A stretch of DNA of 64,000 nt from an uncultured Sphingomonadaceae bacterium (GCA_947497085.1 CANMFE010000004.1:62001-126000); one strand, 5' to 3'; counted from the first letter of the stretch, positions 25,179 to 34,638 are shown. Numbers and translations are program-made. Notes: generated by a model from the sequence alone, not told the origin.

Positions 25179-26780
25179 ATGTCAGCACCTGTACTCGACA
25201 CAAAAATCAACACCGAATCCGAAGCATATCGCGGCAATATGGCGCATAATACGGCGCTGAAAGATGAACTATGGAGCAAGGTTGCCGAGGCAGCAAAGGG
25301 CGGCAGTGAAGGCTCGCGCGAGCGGCATGTTGGTCGCGGCAAATTGCTGCCCCGTGAACGTGTCGAACGCCTGCTCGATCCCGGCTCGCCTTTTCTGGAA
25401 GTCGGCCAGCTCGCCGCGAACGGGCTTTACAAGGATGATATTCCCGGCGCGGGCCTGATTTGCGGCATTGGCCGTGTGTCGGGACGGCAGGTGATGATTG
25501 TGTGCAACGATGCCACGGTCAAGGGCGGCACCTATTATCCGATGACGGTCAAGAAACACCTGCGCGCACAGGAAATTGCCGAGGCCAATCATCTGCCGTG
25601 TGTTTATCTGGTTGATAGCGGCGGCGCGAACTTGCCGCATCAGGCCGAAGTCTTTCCCGACCGCGACCATTTCGGGCGGATTTTCTTTAACCAGGCGAAC
25701 ATGAGCGCCAAACAGATCCCGCAGATCGCATGCGTGATGGGTAGTTGTACGGCGGGCGGGGCTTACGTGCCCGCCATGTCGGACGAGACCGTGATCGTGC
25801 GCAACCAGGGTACGATTTTCCTCGCCGGACCGCCGCTGGTGAAAGCTGCGACGGGCGAAGAGATCAGCGCCGAAGATCTGGGCGGCGGCGACCTGCACGG
25901 GCGCAAATCCGGTGTGGTCGATCATGTTGCGGAAAATGATGAACATGCGCTGACCATTGTGCGCGATATTGTCTCAACGCTGCCCGAAAGCCGCACACCC
26001 GATATTGCAATCGTCGATCCGCGTCCGCCCAAATATGATGCGGAGGAGATTTACGGTATCCTACCCGACGACGTTCGCGCGCCCTATGACGTGCATGAAG
26101 TGATCGCCCGGCTGGTGGATGGCAGCGAGTTTCATGAGTTCAAGGCGCTGTATGGCACGTCATTGGTGTGCGGGTTTGCGCATATCTGGGGCATGCCGGT
26201 CGGCATTATCGCCAATAACGGCATTCTATTTAGCGAGAGTGCGCAAAAGGGCGCGCATTTTATCGAGCTATGCTGCCAGCGCCGCGTGCCTTTGCTGTTC
26301 CTGCAAAATATCTCCGGCTTTATGGTCGGCGGCAAATATGAGGCAGAAGGCATTGCCAAGCATGGCGCGAAACTGGTGACGGCGGTTGCCACGGCCAGCG
26401 TGCCGAAAATTACCGTCCTGATCGGCGGGTCATTCGGTGCGGGCAATTACGGTATGTGCGGGCGTGCGTATAATCCGCGCTTCCTGTTCAGCTGGCCGAA
26501 CAGCCGTATTTCGGTGATGGGCGGCGAACAGGCAGCGTCGGTGCTCGCCACCGTCCACCGCGACGCGGACAAATGGGACGAGCGCGAGGCCGAGGCGTTC
26601 AAGGACCCGATCCGCCAGAAATATGAAGATGAGGGAAATCCCTATTACGCTACCGCCCGCATGTGGGACGACGGCATAATCGATCCTGCGCAGACCCGCG
26701 ATGTGCTGGGGCTGGCCTTTGCTGCAACGCTCAATGCCGAAGTGCCAGAACGCGCGCAATTCGGCGTGTTCAGGATGTGA
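25179..26780 (+). CDS. mccB: 3-Methylcrotonyl-CoA carboxylase, carboxyltransferase (beta) subunit
   Basis: A 533-residue carboxyltransferase that moves CO2 from biotin to 3-methylcrotonyl-CoA. Crotonase-like twin domains are seen with glycine-rich oxyanion loops: [19 protein letters not shown] in the N half and [21 protein letters not shown] in the C half. Assignment to methylcrotonyl-CoA rather than propionyl-CoA rests on the neighbouring isovaleryl-CoA dehydrogenase and on the N-terminus. The partner alpha subunit follows, but an unrelated HEPN-like gene is inserted between them. Confidence 0.92.
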   Translation: MSAPVLDTKINTESEAYRGNMAHNTALKDELWSKVAEAAKGGSEGSRERHVGRGKLLPRERVERLLDPGSPFLEVGQLAANGLYKDDIPGAGLICGIGRVSGRQVMIVCNDATVKGGTYYPMTVKKHLRAQEIAEANHLPCVYLVDSGGANLPHQAEVFPDRDHFGRIFFNQANMSAKQIPQIACVMGSCTAGGAYVPAMSDETVIVRNQGTIFLAGPPLVKAATGEEISAEDLGGGDLHGRKSGVVDHVAENDEHALTIVRDIVSTLPESRTPDIAIVDPRPPKYDAEEIYGILPDDVRAPYDVHEVIARLVDGSEFHEFKALYGTSLVCGFAHIWGMPVGIIANNGILFSESAQKGAHFIELCCQRRVPLLFLQNISGFMVGGKYEAEGIAKHGAKLVTAVATASVPKITVLIGGSFGAGNYGMCGRAYNPRFLFSWPNSRISVMGGEQAASVLATVHRDADKWDEREAEAFKDPIRQKYEDEGNPYYATARMWDDGIIDPAQTRDVLGLAFAATLNAEVPERAQFGVFRM

Positions 26781-26787
26781 TGATGCG

Positions 26788-27393
26788 ATGAATGGAGAAG
26801 GAGGCGATACCCAAGACGATGGTTTGGTAGTCTATGATTTCGACCCTCGAAATCTTCCTAGTGGATATTTAGAAGCGATAGGTTATGTAATTGCTGCTGG
26901 TTCTCAAACTGACAACATCATGCAGGAGTTTATAGGCACACTTCTAAAAATAGATAACATTGAAACTATCGCCCTCACGACGCATTTGTCTACGCCGCTG
27001 AAAGATAATATTATCCGCGCGCTAGCTGAATTGAATGCCCCTTTTGCGTCTGAAATTGATGAAATAGATGACCTGCTAGACAGTATCCGCAACGCAATGG
27101 AAAAACGGAATGCTGTTGCACATAACGCTTTTGCTAGACATCCAGATACAGGTGAGGTTGTAAGTCTAAGGATGAAAGCTAGGGGAAGCTTGCAAATCGA
27201 GTTTACTCCAATAACAATCGATGAATTGAATAAGCAAGCAGAGGCTATCTATGAAGCTGGTTTGGCTCTGTTCAGTTTCATGATCAATAGAGGTATAGGA
27301 ACAGATACTCGTCAGCCCCCTCTGCGCGAACAATTCAATAGGAAAAAGAACGCTAGACAGAAGCGGCGCGATGATTTTGGCGATAAGTATTGA
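26788..27393 (+). CDS. HEPN-like protein of unknown function inside the carboxylase operon
   Basis: 201 residues from ATG 26788, 7 bp after the carboxylase beta stop. The protein is mainly helical; residues 105-115 read EKRNAVAHNAF, giving R107-x4-H112, the R-x4-6-H signature of HEPN ribonuclease domains. The C-terminus is highly basic (RKKNARQKRRD). Base composition is clearly more AT-rich than both flanking carboxylase genes. HEPN proteins include toxins and defence or stress RNases, but no antitoxin gene is beside it. Related hypothetical proteins occur in proteobacteria; none is characterised to my knowledge. The function is inferred from the motif only. Confidence 0.65.
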   Translation: MNGEGGDTQDDGLVVYDFDPRNLPSGYLEAIGYVIAAGSQTDNIMQEFIGTLLKIDNIETIALTTHLSTPLKDNIIRALAELNAPFASEIDEIDDLLDSIRNAMEKRNAVAHNAFARHPDTGEVVSLRMKARGSLQIEFTPITIDELNKQAEAIYEAGLALFSFMINRGIGTDTRQPPLREQFNRKKNARQKRRDDFGDKY

Positions 27394-27443
27394 CTTCATT
27401 AAAGTCTAAAGCGGCTGAAAAGACGATTAAAGGCAACAAACTT

Positions 27444-29318
27444 ATGATTAAATCCCTCCTTATCGCAAACCGTGGCGAGATCGCCTGCCGGATTATCCGC
27501 ACCGCGCGGGATATGGGCATTCGCACCGTGGCGGTCTATTCCGATGCCGATGCGCAGGCGATGCATGTGCGCGACGCCGATGCAGCGGTGCATATAGGGC
27601 CGCCAGCAGCGACCGAGAGCTATCTGGTCGGCGAGAAGATCCTCGCGGCGGCGAAGGAAACCGGTGCCGAGGCGATCCATCCAGGCTATGGTTTTCTGTC
27701 CGAAAATGCCGATTTTGCGCAGGCGGTGATTGATGCGGGCCTCGTCTGGGTCGGGCCAAAGCCGGACAGCATCCGCGCCATGGGCCTGAAAGACGCAGCC
27801 AAGACGTTGATGGACAATGCCGGTGTGCCCACCACGCCGGGCTATATCGGCGACAACCAAGACGCGGATTACCTTGCCGAGCAGGCCGAGAAAATCGGCT
27901 ATCCGGTCCTTATCAAGGCGGTTGCGGGCGGCGGCGGCAAGGGGATGCGCAAGGTAGACGCGGCGGCGGATTTCGCGGACTCGCTTGTGTCCTGCCAGCG
28001 CGAGGCGGCGGCGTCATTTGGCAACGACATTGTCCTCATTGAAAAATGGATTGAAAGCCCGCGACATATTGAGGTGCAGGTATTCGGCGACAGCCACGGC
28101 AATGTCGTCCACCTGTTCGAACGCGATTGCTCACTGCAACGCCGTCACCAAAAAGTGATCGAGGAAGCCCCTGCGCCCGGCATGGACGAAGCCACCCGCG
28201 AGGCAGTATGCGGCGCGGCTGTCCGCGCGGCCAAGGCAGTTGATTATGAAGGCGCGGGCACGATCGAATTTATCGCCGATGGATCCGAAGGCCTGCGCGC
28301 CGACCGTATCTGGTTTATGGAAATGAACACACGGCTCCAGGTCGAGCATCCCGTGACCGAGGAAATCACCGGCATTGATTTGGTCGAATGGCAGCTGCGC
28401 GTGGCGAGCGGCGAGCCCATTCCGGTAAAGCAGGAAGAGCTCGGCATTGATGGCTGGGCGATCGAGGCAAGGCTCTATGCGGAAGACCCTGTCAATGGTT
28501 TCCTGCCCAGCACCGGCCCGCTGGACCGGTTGTTTCTCGATGCCGACCGCATCGAAACGGGCGTGGAAGAAGGCGATGAAGTCAGCCCGCATTATGACCC
28601 GATGATCGCCAAACTGGTTGTGCATGATGAAACCCGCGAAGATGCGATAGCCGCGCTTGCCGAATGTTGCGAGGCGACCGAGGTCTGGCCGGTGAAAACC
28701 AATGCCGGTTTTCTAGCGCAGCTATTACACCAGGAAGAATTTCAGGCGGGTGAAATGACGACCGGGTTTATCGGCAACTTGAACGATGAGGTGACTGCCA
28801 AGCCCGAATTGGATGAAGACACAAGGGCCGCTGTGGCGCAGAGCCTTGCCGCAAACTATGCTGATCTGGCATTGGAGCAAGCCGGGTTACTCAATTTCCG
28901 GCTGAACAGTCCCCATAAAACTGGCTTCACTGTACGCATTGATGGCGAACCCACTGCCATACCCATGGACGGGAACGAAATGGCGGATCTGATGCCGCTG
29001 GCCAGCAATGAGTTTATCCTGTTCGATCGCGGTTTTGCCTATTCGATCAGCCGCCGTGCGACGGGTGCGGGCGAGGGTGCAGCCTCCGATGGTGCGATCC
29101 TCTCCCCCATGCCGGGCAAGATTATTGCGGTGAATGTTGCGGCGGGCGATAGCGTGACCAAGGGGCAGAAACTGCTCACACTGGAGGCGATGAAGATGGA
29201 ACATAGTCTTGTGGCACCGTTTGACGGGGTCGTGGCGGAGCTCAATGCAGAGCTTGACGGACAGGTGAGCGAAGGGACGTTGCTGATAGAGATTGATGCG
29301 GGTGATGAGGCTGACTGA
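27444..29318 (+). CDS. mccA: 3-Methylcrotonyl-CoA carboxylase, biotin-containing (alpha) subunit
   Basis: 624 residues from ATG 27444 (MIKSLLIANRGEIACRII). It carboxylates biotin using ATP and bicarbonate and hands CO2 to the beta subunit. The N-terminal biotin carboxylase domain has the ATP-grasp glycine loop AVAGGGGKGMRKV and the EMNTRLQVEHPVTE motif; the C-terminal biotinyl domain carries LEAMKMEH, with K584 as the biotinylated lysine. The 50-bp gap after the HEPN-like gene has no obvious promoter, so the unit is likely one transcript. The ribosome-binding site is weak (AAAGG about 13 nt upstream). Confidence 0.93.
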   Translation: MIKSLLIANRGEIACRIIRTARDMGIRTVAVYSDADAQAMHVRDADAAVHIGPPAATESYLVGEKILAAAKETGAEAIHPGYGFLSENADFAQAVIDAGLVWVGPKPDSIRAMGLKDAAKTLMDNAGVPTTPGYIGDNQDADYLAEQAEKIGYPVLIKAVAGGGGKGMRKVDAAADFADSLVSCQREAAASFGNDIVLIEKWIESPRHIEVQVFGDSHGNVVHLFERDCSLQRRHQKVIEEAPAPGMDEATREAVCGAAVRAAKAVDYEGAGTIEFIADGSEGLRADRIWFMEMNTRLQVEHPVTEEITGIDLVEWQLRVASGEPIPVKQEELGIDGWAIEARLYAEDPVNGFLPSTGPLDRLFLDADRIETGVEEGDEVSPHYDPMIAKLVVHDETREDAIAALAECCEATEVWPVKTNAGFLAQLLHQEEFQAGEMTTGFIGNLNDEVTAKPELDEDTRAAVAQSLAANYADLALEQAGLLNFRLNSPHKTGFTVRIDGEPTAIPMDGNEMADLMPLASNEFILFDRGFAYSISRRATGAGEGAASDGAILSPMPGKIIAVNVAAGDSVTKGQKLLTLEAMKMEHSLVAPFDGVVAELNAELDGQVSEGTLLIEIDAGDEAD

Positions 29319-29335
29319 TATGCCTGATAAAGTCC

Positions 29336-29424
29336 GTCATCCTGAACTTGTTTCAGGATCCATGTCTAATTTGCCGGAATTGCATCAGGAGGCAAAATGG
29401 ATGCTGAAACAAGTTCAGCATGAC
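29336..29424. repeat. Imperfect inverted repeat, sphingomonad-type element (copy 2)
   Basis: Begins GTCATCCTGAACTTGTTTCA and ends TGAAACAAGTTCAGCATGAC, same family as the element at 25076-25164. It lies between carboxylase alpha and the prepilin peptidase gene, and ends 6 nt before the latter's putative start. It likely forms a large hairpin in RNA. Confidence 0.88.
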
Positions 29425-29429
29425 GATAA

Positions 29430-30176
29430 TTGTTAGAACAAAATTTATACGGTGTGCTCGCAGGCCTTGTCCTGGGCGCGATATTTGGCAGTTTTATTGC
29501 TGCACTGGTGTCGCGCTGGCCCAATAATGAATCGATACTGAGAGGCCGCTCGCACTGTGATGCGTGTGGCAAAACGCTTGGCGTGCATGAGCTTATCCCG
29601 TTCATTTCCTATATTTTGCTACGCGGTAAATGTCGGTCCTGCGGCGGCGCCATTGGCCGTGATGCGCTGTTTATAGAGGTTTGTGCCGCCGCGATTGGCG
29701 GCATCGCATTATACCTGTCCCCGGGCGGGTATGGCGTGGCAGGTGCAGTGCTTGGCTGGATATTGCTGGCGCTTGCGACTCTGGACCTGCGGCATTACTG
29801 GCTTCCTGACCGGCTCACCTTGTTGCTGGCAGGGACCGGTCTGGTCGCGGCCTTTATGTTTAACCGCAGTCAGGTTCTGGACCATATCGTGGGCGGTGCG
29901 GCAGGATTTGCACTGTTATGGCTGATCGCATGGGGGTATCAACATCTGCGCGGGCGCGAAGGATTGGGCGGCGGTGACCCCAAAATGCTGGGCGGGATCG
30001 GCATTTGGCTGGGCTGGGCAGCTTTGCCCTTTATACTGCTAGGTGCGAGCATGCTGGGGCTTGTGAGCGCGGCTATAATGATGGCGACGGGAGGCCGCGT
30101 CGCTGCGGATACGCGCCTGCCGCTGGGTGCGTTGATGGCACCGCCCGCTTTTGTATATTGGTTCGTGTTCAACTGA
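29430..30176 (+). CDS. Prepilin peptidase (type IV leader peptidase)
   Basis: A 248-residue aspartyl membrane protease that cleaves and N-methylates type IV prepilins or type II secretion pseudopilins. Two CxxC pairs (CDAC and CRSC) form the N-terminal zinc-binding loop. The second catalytic aspartate is in GGGDPKMLGGIGIWLG; the first is in TLDLRHYWLPD. About seven hydrophobic segments are present. The start is TTG 29430 immediately after the repeat; there is no good Shine-Dalgarno, so the N-terminus may be a few residues shorter. No pilin genes are nearby. Confidence 0.9.
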   Translation: MLEQNLYGVLAGLVLGAIFGSFIAALVSRWPNNESILRGRSHCDACGKTLGVHELIPFISYILLRGKCRSCGGAIGRDALFIEVCAAAIGGIALYLSPGGYGVAGAVLGWILLALATLDLRHYWLPDRLTLLLAGTGLVAAFMFNRSQVLDHIVGGAAGFALLWLIAWGYQHLRGREGLGGGDPKMLGGIGIWLGWAALPFILLGASMLGLVSAAIMMATGGRVAADTRLPLGALMAPPAFVYWFVFN

Positions 30177-30207
30177 ACGAAAGATAGCCTGCCTCTCTAT
30201 CACCGCC

Positions 30208-30234
30208 AATTCCTCCCCGAAACGGGGAGGAATT
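30208..30234. terminator. Strong hairpin, likely bidirectional terminator or repeat
   Basis: AATTCCTCCCCG followed by AAA and its exact reverse complement CGGGGAGGAATT, a 12-bp perfect stem with a 3-nt loop, 32 bp after the prepilin peptidase stop. There is no T-run directly after the stem, so it may instead belong to a dispersed GC-rich hairpin family. Confidence 0.6.
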
Positions 30235-30323
30235 ACGGACTGCTCTTTCTGTGATCCACACTTGCCCATTTCATAATGCAACCTTTTCGCTTATGCTGCG
30301 TACAAAGATAGCAGGAGAGCATT

Positions 30324-31760
30324 GTGTCCAAAGCCGATAAATCCAACGAAATGCAGGCAATTCTGGAAAAACAGCGCGCTGATTTTACGGCATCTATGCC
30401 CGAAGCAATGCGCGTACGGCGTGACCGGATGGATCGCGCGATTGCCTTGCTGATTGACTATAAGGACCAGTTTGCGGACGCTGTTTCCGAAGATTTCGGC
30501 CATCGCAGCCGCGAACAGACATTGATGACCGACATCATGCCGTCGGTCAGTGCGATGAAGCACGCGCGCAAGCATTTTGAAAACTGGGCGCGCGGCGAAA
30601 AGCGCAAGGCAACTTTCCCGCTCGGCCTGATCGGTGCAAAAGCCGAAGTGGTGTATCAGCCCAAGGGTGTGGTGGGCGTGGTGGCGCCGTGGAATTTCCC
30701 TGTGGGTATGGTGATGGTACCAATGGCGGGCATCCTGGCTGCCGGCAATCGCGCCATGATAAAACCGTCTGAATTTACCGAAAATGTGTCGGCGCTGTTT
30801 GAGGAAATTGTCCCCAAATATTTTGATGAAACCGAAATGGCCGTGTTTACCGGCGGGCCAGAGGTTGGCATTGCTTTTTCACAGCTTGCGTTCGACCATA
30901 TGATTTTCACCGGCGCGACCAGTGTCGGCAAGCATATCATGCGCGCGGCGGCAGAAAATCTCGTACCTGTCACGCTGGAACTGGGCGGCAAGTCGCCCAC
31001 CATTATTGGCCGCAGTGCAGACCAGAAAAAAGCGGGTGAACGCATTGCGACGGGCAAGATGATGAATGCCGGGCAAATCTGCCTTGCGCCCGATTACCTG
31101 ATGGTCGCGTCCGACCAGGAAGAGGATGTGATCGAAAGCGTGAAACAGGGTGTCCATGCGCAATATCCCGCACTGATCGACAATGATGATTACACGTCGG
31201 TGGTGAATGAACGCAATTATGATCGGTTACAGGGCTATCTTGCCGATGCGCGCGACAAGGGCGCGGAGGTGATTGAGGTTAATCCGGCTGAAGAGGATTT
31301 TGAAAGCTATAATGGCCGCAAGATGCCGCTGCATATCGTGCGCGGGGTCAATGATGACATGAAAGTCATGCAGGAAGAGATTTTCGGACCGATCCTGCCG
31401 GTCATGACCTATCGCAGCATTGATGAAGCCATTGACTATGTGAACGGCCATGACCGGCCGCTGGGTCTTTACTATTTCGGGTCAGATAAGGCGGAGGAGC
31501 AGCAGGTGCTCAGCCGCACAGTTTCAGGCGGTGTGACGGTCAATGATGTGATTTTCCATAATGCGATGGAGGACCTGCCTTTCGGCGGCATTGGCCCATC
31601 TGGCATGGGCCATTATCATGGGCAGGATGGGTTCAAGACATTCAGCCATATGCGCGCGGTATATCGCCAGACTGGCGTGGATGTGGCCGGCATGGGCGGG
31701 TTCAAACCGCCTTATGGCAAAAGCACGCATGCGACGCTGAAACGTGAGCTCAAGAAATAG
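30324..31760 (+). CDS. Coniferyl-aldehyde dehydrogenase-like NAD(P)-dependent aldehyde dehydrogenase
   Basis: 478 residues, starting with GTG 30324 after AGGAGAG. An aldehyde dehydrogenase of the class 3-like group that includes coniferyl aldehyde dehydrogenases. The catalytic cysteine is in MMNAGQICLAPDYL and the general base glutamate in VTLELGGKSPT; the cofactor-binding segment is GVVAPWNFPVGM, and PFGGIGPSGMGHYHG is near the C-terminus. The true aldehyde is uncertain; the family acts on aromatic and long-chain aldehydes. A small membrane gene follows after 13 bp. Confidence 0.88.
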   Translation: MSKADKSNEMQAILEKQRADFTASMPEAMRVRRDRMDRAIALLIDYKDQFADAVSEDFGHRSREQTLMTDIMPSVSAMKHARKHFENWARGEKRKATFPLGLIGAKAEVVYQPKGVVGVVAPWNFPVGMVMVPMAGILAAGNRAMIKPSEFTENVSALFEEIVPKYFDETEMAVFTGGPEVGIAFSQLAFDHMIFTGATSVGKHIMRAAAENLVPVTLELGGKSPTIIGRSADQKKAGERIATGKMMNAGQICLAPDYLMVASDQEEDVIESVKQGVHAQYPALIDNDDYTSVVNERNYDRLQGYLADARDKGAEVIEVNPAEEDFESYNGRKMPLHIVRGVNDDMKVMQEEIFGPILPVMTYRSIDEAIDYVNGHDRPLGLYYFGSDKAEEQQVLSRTVSGGVTVNDVIFHNAMEDLPFGGIGPSGMGHYHGQDGFKTFSHMRAVYRQTGVDVAGMGGFKPPYGKSTHATLKRELKK

Positions 31761-31773
31761 GGGGCAAGACGCT

Positions 31774-31962
31774 ATGAATAACAAGACCAGAGGGATCCTG
31801 TGCGCAGTGGTAAGTGCCGTTTTCCTCTTGCTTACCATTGAGAGATATACCGGTGGTGCCAGCATGGTGCGAACGGCCATCAGCGCCGCCGGGACGATAT
31901 GCTTTGCCATTATCGCATATATCTCTTTCAAAAGGGCAGGCGGAAGCAAACGAACGGACTGA
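31774..31962 (+). CDS. Small two-helix membrane protein, unknown
   Basis: 62 residues from ATG 31774, with GGGGCAAG just upstream. Two hydrophobic segments (ILCAVVSAVFLLLTI and TAISAAGTICFAIIAYISF) are followed by a basic tail (KRAGGSKRTD). It follows the aldehyde dehydrogenase by 13 bp, so is probably co-transcribed. I do not recognise a family. Confidence 0.6.
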   Translation: MNNKTRGILCAVVSAVFLLLTIERYTGGASMVRTAISAAGTICFAIIAYISFKRAGGSKRTD

Positions 31963-32032
31963 CAAGCCCATTGCATCCGGCCGCGCTCTCGGTTAGAGAC
32001 GCAATCGCTTTGCGGCATTGCCCGCGAACAGC

Positions 32033-32117
32033 GCCCCTGTGGTGGAATTGGTAGACGCGCCGCACTCAAAATGCGGTTCCGCAAGGAGTGTCCGTTCGAG
32101 TCGGACCAGGGGCACCA
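32033..32117 (+). tRNA. tRNA-Leu (anticodon CAA)
   Basis: 85 nt with encoded CCA. The acceptor GCCCCTG pairs with CAGGGGC at the 3' end. The anticodon stem CCGCA/TGCGG encloses CTCAAAA, giving anticodon CAA. A long variable arm and the TTCGAGTC T-loop are visible, as expected of a class II leucine tRNA. Confidence 0.97.
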
Positions 32118-32166
32118 TTCTCTTTTTGAATAGTGGTATTTTATACAACGCCGGTTCGTTGCTATA

Positions 32167-32505
32167 TTATTCAGGCCGGGGCAGCGAATAATTCACTGAA
32201 TCATCGCAAATACCCTCTTTCTCACAATCATTGATACCGTCCTGGTCCTTGTCCCAGCTTGGGTGCATGCCAGCTGTATATTCAGGGCAATATGTGGCAC
32301 CGAATGCTGCATCGGGCAGGCCTGCTGCGCGGGCATCATCTTCACTGGCATAGCGATTTCCCTTGTCATCGCAGATGGTTATGGCTGGATCGGCTTCCAC
32401 GATTTCCGGATCGATGGTCGGTTTATTCTGTGTGTCCTGCTGTTCTGCAGGACTGCATGCGGCCAATGTGAATGCAGTGATAATAAGCGCTGATTTGATA
32501 TACAT
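32167..32505 (-). CDS. Small lipoprotein with calcium-binding-like loop
   Basis: 112 residues from ATG 32505, chosen because AGGAAAG lies 5 nt upstream; an ATG at 32517 is in frame. The signal sequence ends in a lipobox (FTLAAC). The C-terminal part HPSWDKDQDGINDCEKEGIC has an acidic D-x-D-x-D-G loop reminiscent of EF-hand or thrombospondin type 3 repeats, with paired cysteines. The function is unknown. It is convergent with tRNA-Leu and divergent from the short-chain dehydrogenase. Confidence 0.7.
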   Translation of the reverse strand: MYIKSALIITAFTLAACSPAEQQDTQNKPTIDPEIVEADPAITICDDKGNRYASEDDARAAGLPDAAFGATYCPEYTAGMHPSWDKDQDGINDCEKEGICDDSVNYSLPRPE

Positions 32506-32633
32506 GTCTTTCCTCATTTCCGTGTTTGTCGCCGATATGTGAAACTTGCAGTTTAATCTTTTAGAGTCAAATGCGCATCATGGTTTCTTTCCTCACGGCT
32601 TTGTGCCTTAATGTACGAAACAAAGGAGAATCC

Positions 32634-33482
32634 ATGACATCCATTTCGGGCAAGACAGTTTTCATAACAGGTGCGGCAGGCGGCATAGGCTTCGAAATTG
32701 CGCGCAGTTTCGCAGCACGCGGGGCAGGTGTCATGATGTCGGATATTGATGGTGAAGCGCTTGAACGCGCATTGGCAGAACTGAAGCGGGATCATGAAGC
32801 CGTGGCCGCCATTCAGTGTGACGTGGCCGATCATGATGCCGTGCAGAAAGCCGCCGATGCGACCATCGCGCATTTCGGCAAGGTGCATATGGTCGTTAAT
32901 AACGCGGGCGTGGGTTCTGGCGGGAGGACCGGTTCGATAGCGATGCGCGACTGGCAGTGGGTTGTCGATATCAACCTGATGGGTGTGGTGCACGGCGTGG
33001 AAATATTCACTCCGCTGATGGAGGAGCATGGCGAAGGCGGACATATCATCAATGTCGCCTCGATGGCGGGGCATGTTTCCATGGCGGGCATGGCGCCCTA
33101 TCATGCCACGAAATTTGCCGTCGTAGGCTATAGCGAAAGCCTGATGCAGGAAATGAAAGAGCGCGGCATTGGCGTCAGCGTCCTGTGTCCGGCATGGGTC
33201 AAGACACAGATTCACCTGAGCGGCAATGATGCGCCATCAAGGGTGGGCAAGGCGCCCAATCCTGACGATCCGCTGGCGCAGCAGATGAAAGCGGTTATCG
33301 AAAGCGGGATGCCCGCTGGTATTGTGGGGGAATGGGTGGCGGACTGTATCGAAGCGGACCGTTTCTACATTTTCACCCATCCTGATTTTTACGACGCCAT
33401 AGCCGCGCGGCACAAACATATTGCCTCTGATTACCAGGCGACAAAGGAAGATCCGCGTTTTGCGCCTTACAAGGCATCATAA
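32634..33482 (+). CDS. Short-chain dehydrogenase/reductase
   Basis: 282 residues from ATG 32634 behind AAAGGAG. A classical SDR: cofactor loop TGAAGGIGFEIA, NNAG motif VVNNAGVGSGG, catalytic serine in NVASMAGHVSM and the YxxxK motif YHATK. The substrate is unknown; the acidic residue after the second strand (SDIDGEAL) favours NAD(H). It is followed by an alpha/beta hydrolase 24 bp downstream, probably in one operon. Confidence 0.92.
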   Translation: MTSISGKTVFITGAAGGIGFEIARSFAARGAGVMMSDIDGEALERALAELKRDHEAVAAIQCDVADHDAVQKAADATIAHFGKVHMVVNNAGVGSGGRTGSIAMRDWQWVVDINLMGVVHGVEIFTPLMEEHGEGGHIINVASMAGHVSMAGMAPYHATKFAVVGYSESLMQEMKERGIGVSVLCPAWVKTQIHLSGNDAPSRVGKAPNPDDPLAQQMKAVIESGMPAGIVGEWVADCIEADRFYIFTHPDFYDAIAARHKHIASDYQATKEDPRFAPYKAS

Positions 33483-33506
33483 TGATAGGCAGGGGAGCAG
33501 CATAAT

Positions 33507-34406
33507 ATGGCACAGGTAATGGCCAATGGCATTCCGATTGAAGTCGAGGACCATGGGAACAAGGGTGATCCGGTTATCCTGCTCATCATGGGTTTTTCGG
33601 TGCAGCTTACTTTTTGGCCAGAGGATTTCGTGCAATCGCTGGTGGATGCGGGGTACCGCGTTGTGCGTTTTGACAACCGCGATATCGGTCTGTCGCACAA
33701 GTTTGACGGGGTGAAAGCGCCCAATCCGCTCTGGCATCTGCTGGTCAAGCGCTTCCTGCCATCGCGGCGTATGGCGCCTTATTCGCTGGAGGATATGGCA
33801 GCGGATGCCGTGGGTGTTCTGGACGCGCTGGAAATCGAAAAAGCGCATGTTATAGGCGTATCGATGGGCGGGATGATCAGCCAGATATTGGCCGCCGATT
33901 ATCCGCAGCGCGTGCAGAGTTTGATCCCGGTGATGACATCGACCAACAACCCAAAATTGCCGCGCGCAGAGCCGCATGTGCAAAAGGCGCTGTTTGCCAT
34001 GGCGGGCAAAAGGCCCGAAGGTGAAGACGAAGCCGTTGCCATGTCGATGCGGTTTTTTGAAATCATAGGCTCAAAAGATGCGGGCCGCGACCTTCAGGAA
34101 GTCGAAGATATTGTCCGCACGGCCTATCGCCGGAGCCATTACCCGGCGGGTCCCAAGCGGCAAATGGCGGCGATTATAGATACATGGGATCTGCGCGGTT
34201 GGACCCGGCGGCTTGAGGCACCGGCGCTTGTGATCCATGGCGCGTCTGACCCGTTGATACCGCCTGCTTGCGGTGAGGATGTCGCTGCAAATATCAAGAA
34301 CGCGAAGCTGGAAATTGTGGATGGCATGGGGCACGATCTGCCGCCCAGCCTGCTGGATGGTATTACGGCCAAAGTCCTGGCGCATATCGGCCAAAACAGG
34401 GGTTGA
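33507..34406 (+). CDS. Alpha/beta hydrolase
   Basis: 299 residues. The nucleophile elbow is GVSMGGM, with the serine as the likely nucleophile; an acidic residue in HGASDPLIPP and the histidine in DGMGHDLPPS complete the triad. The family covers esterases, lipases and epoxide or haloalkane hydrolases, and no substrate can be named. An AGGGGAG site precedes ATG 33507. A small membrane gene begins 4 bp after its stop. Confidence 0.88.
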   Translation: MAQVMANGIPIEVEDHGNKGDPVILLIMGFSVQLTFWPEDFVQSLVDAGYRVVRFDNRDIGLSHKFDGVKAPNPLWHLLVKRFLPSRRMAPYSLEDMAADAVGVLDALEIEKAHVIGVSMGGMISQILAADYPQRVQSLIPVMTSTNNPKLPRAEPHVQKALFAMAGKRPEGEDEAVAMSMRFFEIIGSKDAGRDLQEVEDIVRTAYRRSHYPAGPKRQMAAIIDTWDLRGWTRRLEAPALVIHGASDPLIPPACGEDVAANIKNAKLEIVDGMGHDLPPSLLDGITAKVLAHIGQNRG

Positions 34407-34410
34407 GCAC

Positions 34411-34638
34411 ATGATAAATGCCATACTGTCCGTGATGGTTATTGCTGCGATCGCGCTGATCGGCGGCGCGATCTATCTATTGCGCCGGGGCGGCCCAAAG
34501 AAGCAGCCACTGCTGATGCTGCTCCTTGCCGCGATACTATTCGCTAATGTAGCGATACTGGCCATTCCCAATGAACGCGGCCTGTCACCTGCCAATAATG
34601 AAGTGGATGCCTCGGCTGACGCGCAGCCTGAACAATAG
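34411..34638 (+). CDS. Small membrane protein, unknown
   Basis: 75 residues from ATG 34411, 4 bp after the hydrolase stop. Two hydrophobic segments (AILSVMVIAAIALIGGAIYLL and LLMLLLAAILFANVAILAI) separated by RRGGPKK, with an acidic, probably periplasmic, tail (DASADAQPEQ). It is probably the third gene of the short-chain dehydrogenase operon. No family recognised. Confidence 0.62.
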   Translation: MINAILSVMVIAAIALIGGAIYLLRRGGPKKQPLLMLLLAAILFANVAILAIPNERGLSPANNEVDASADAQPEQ

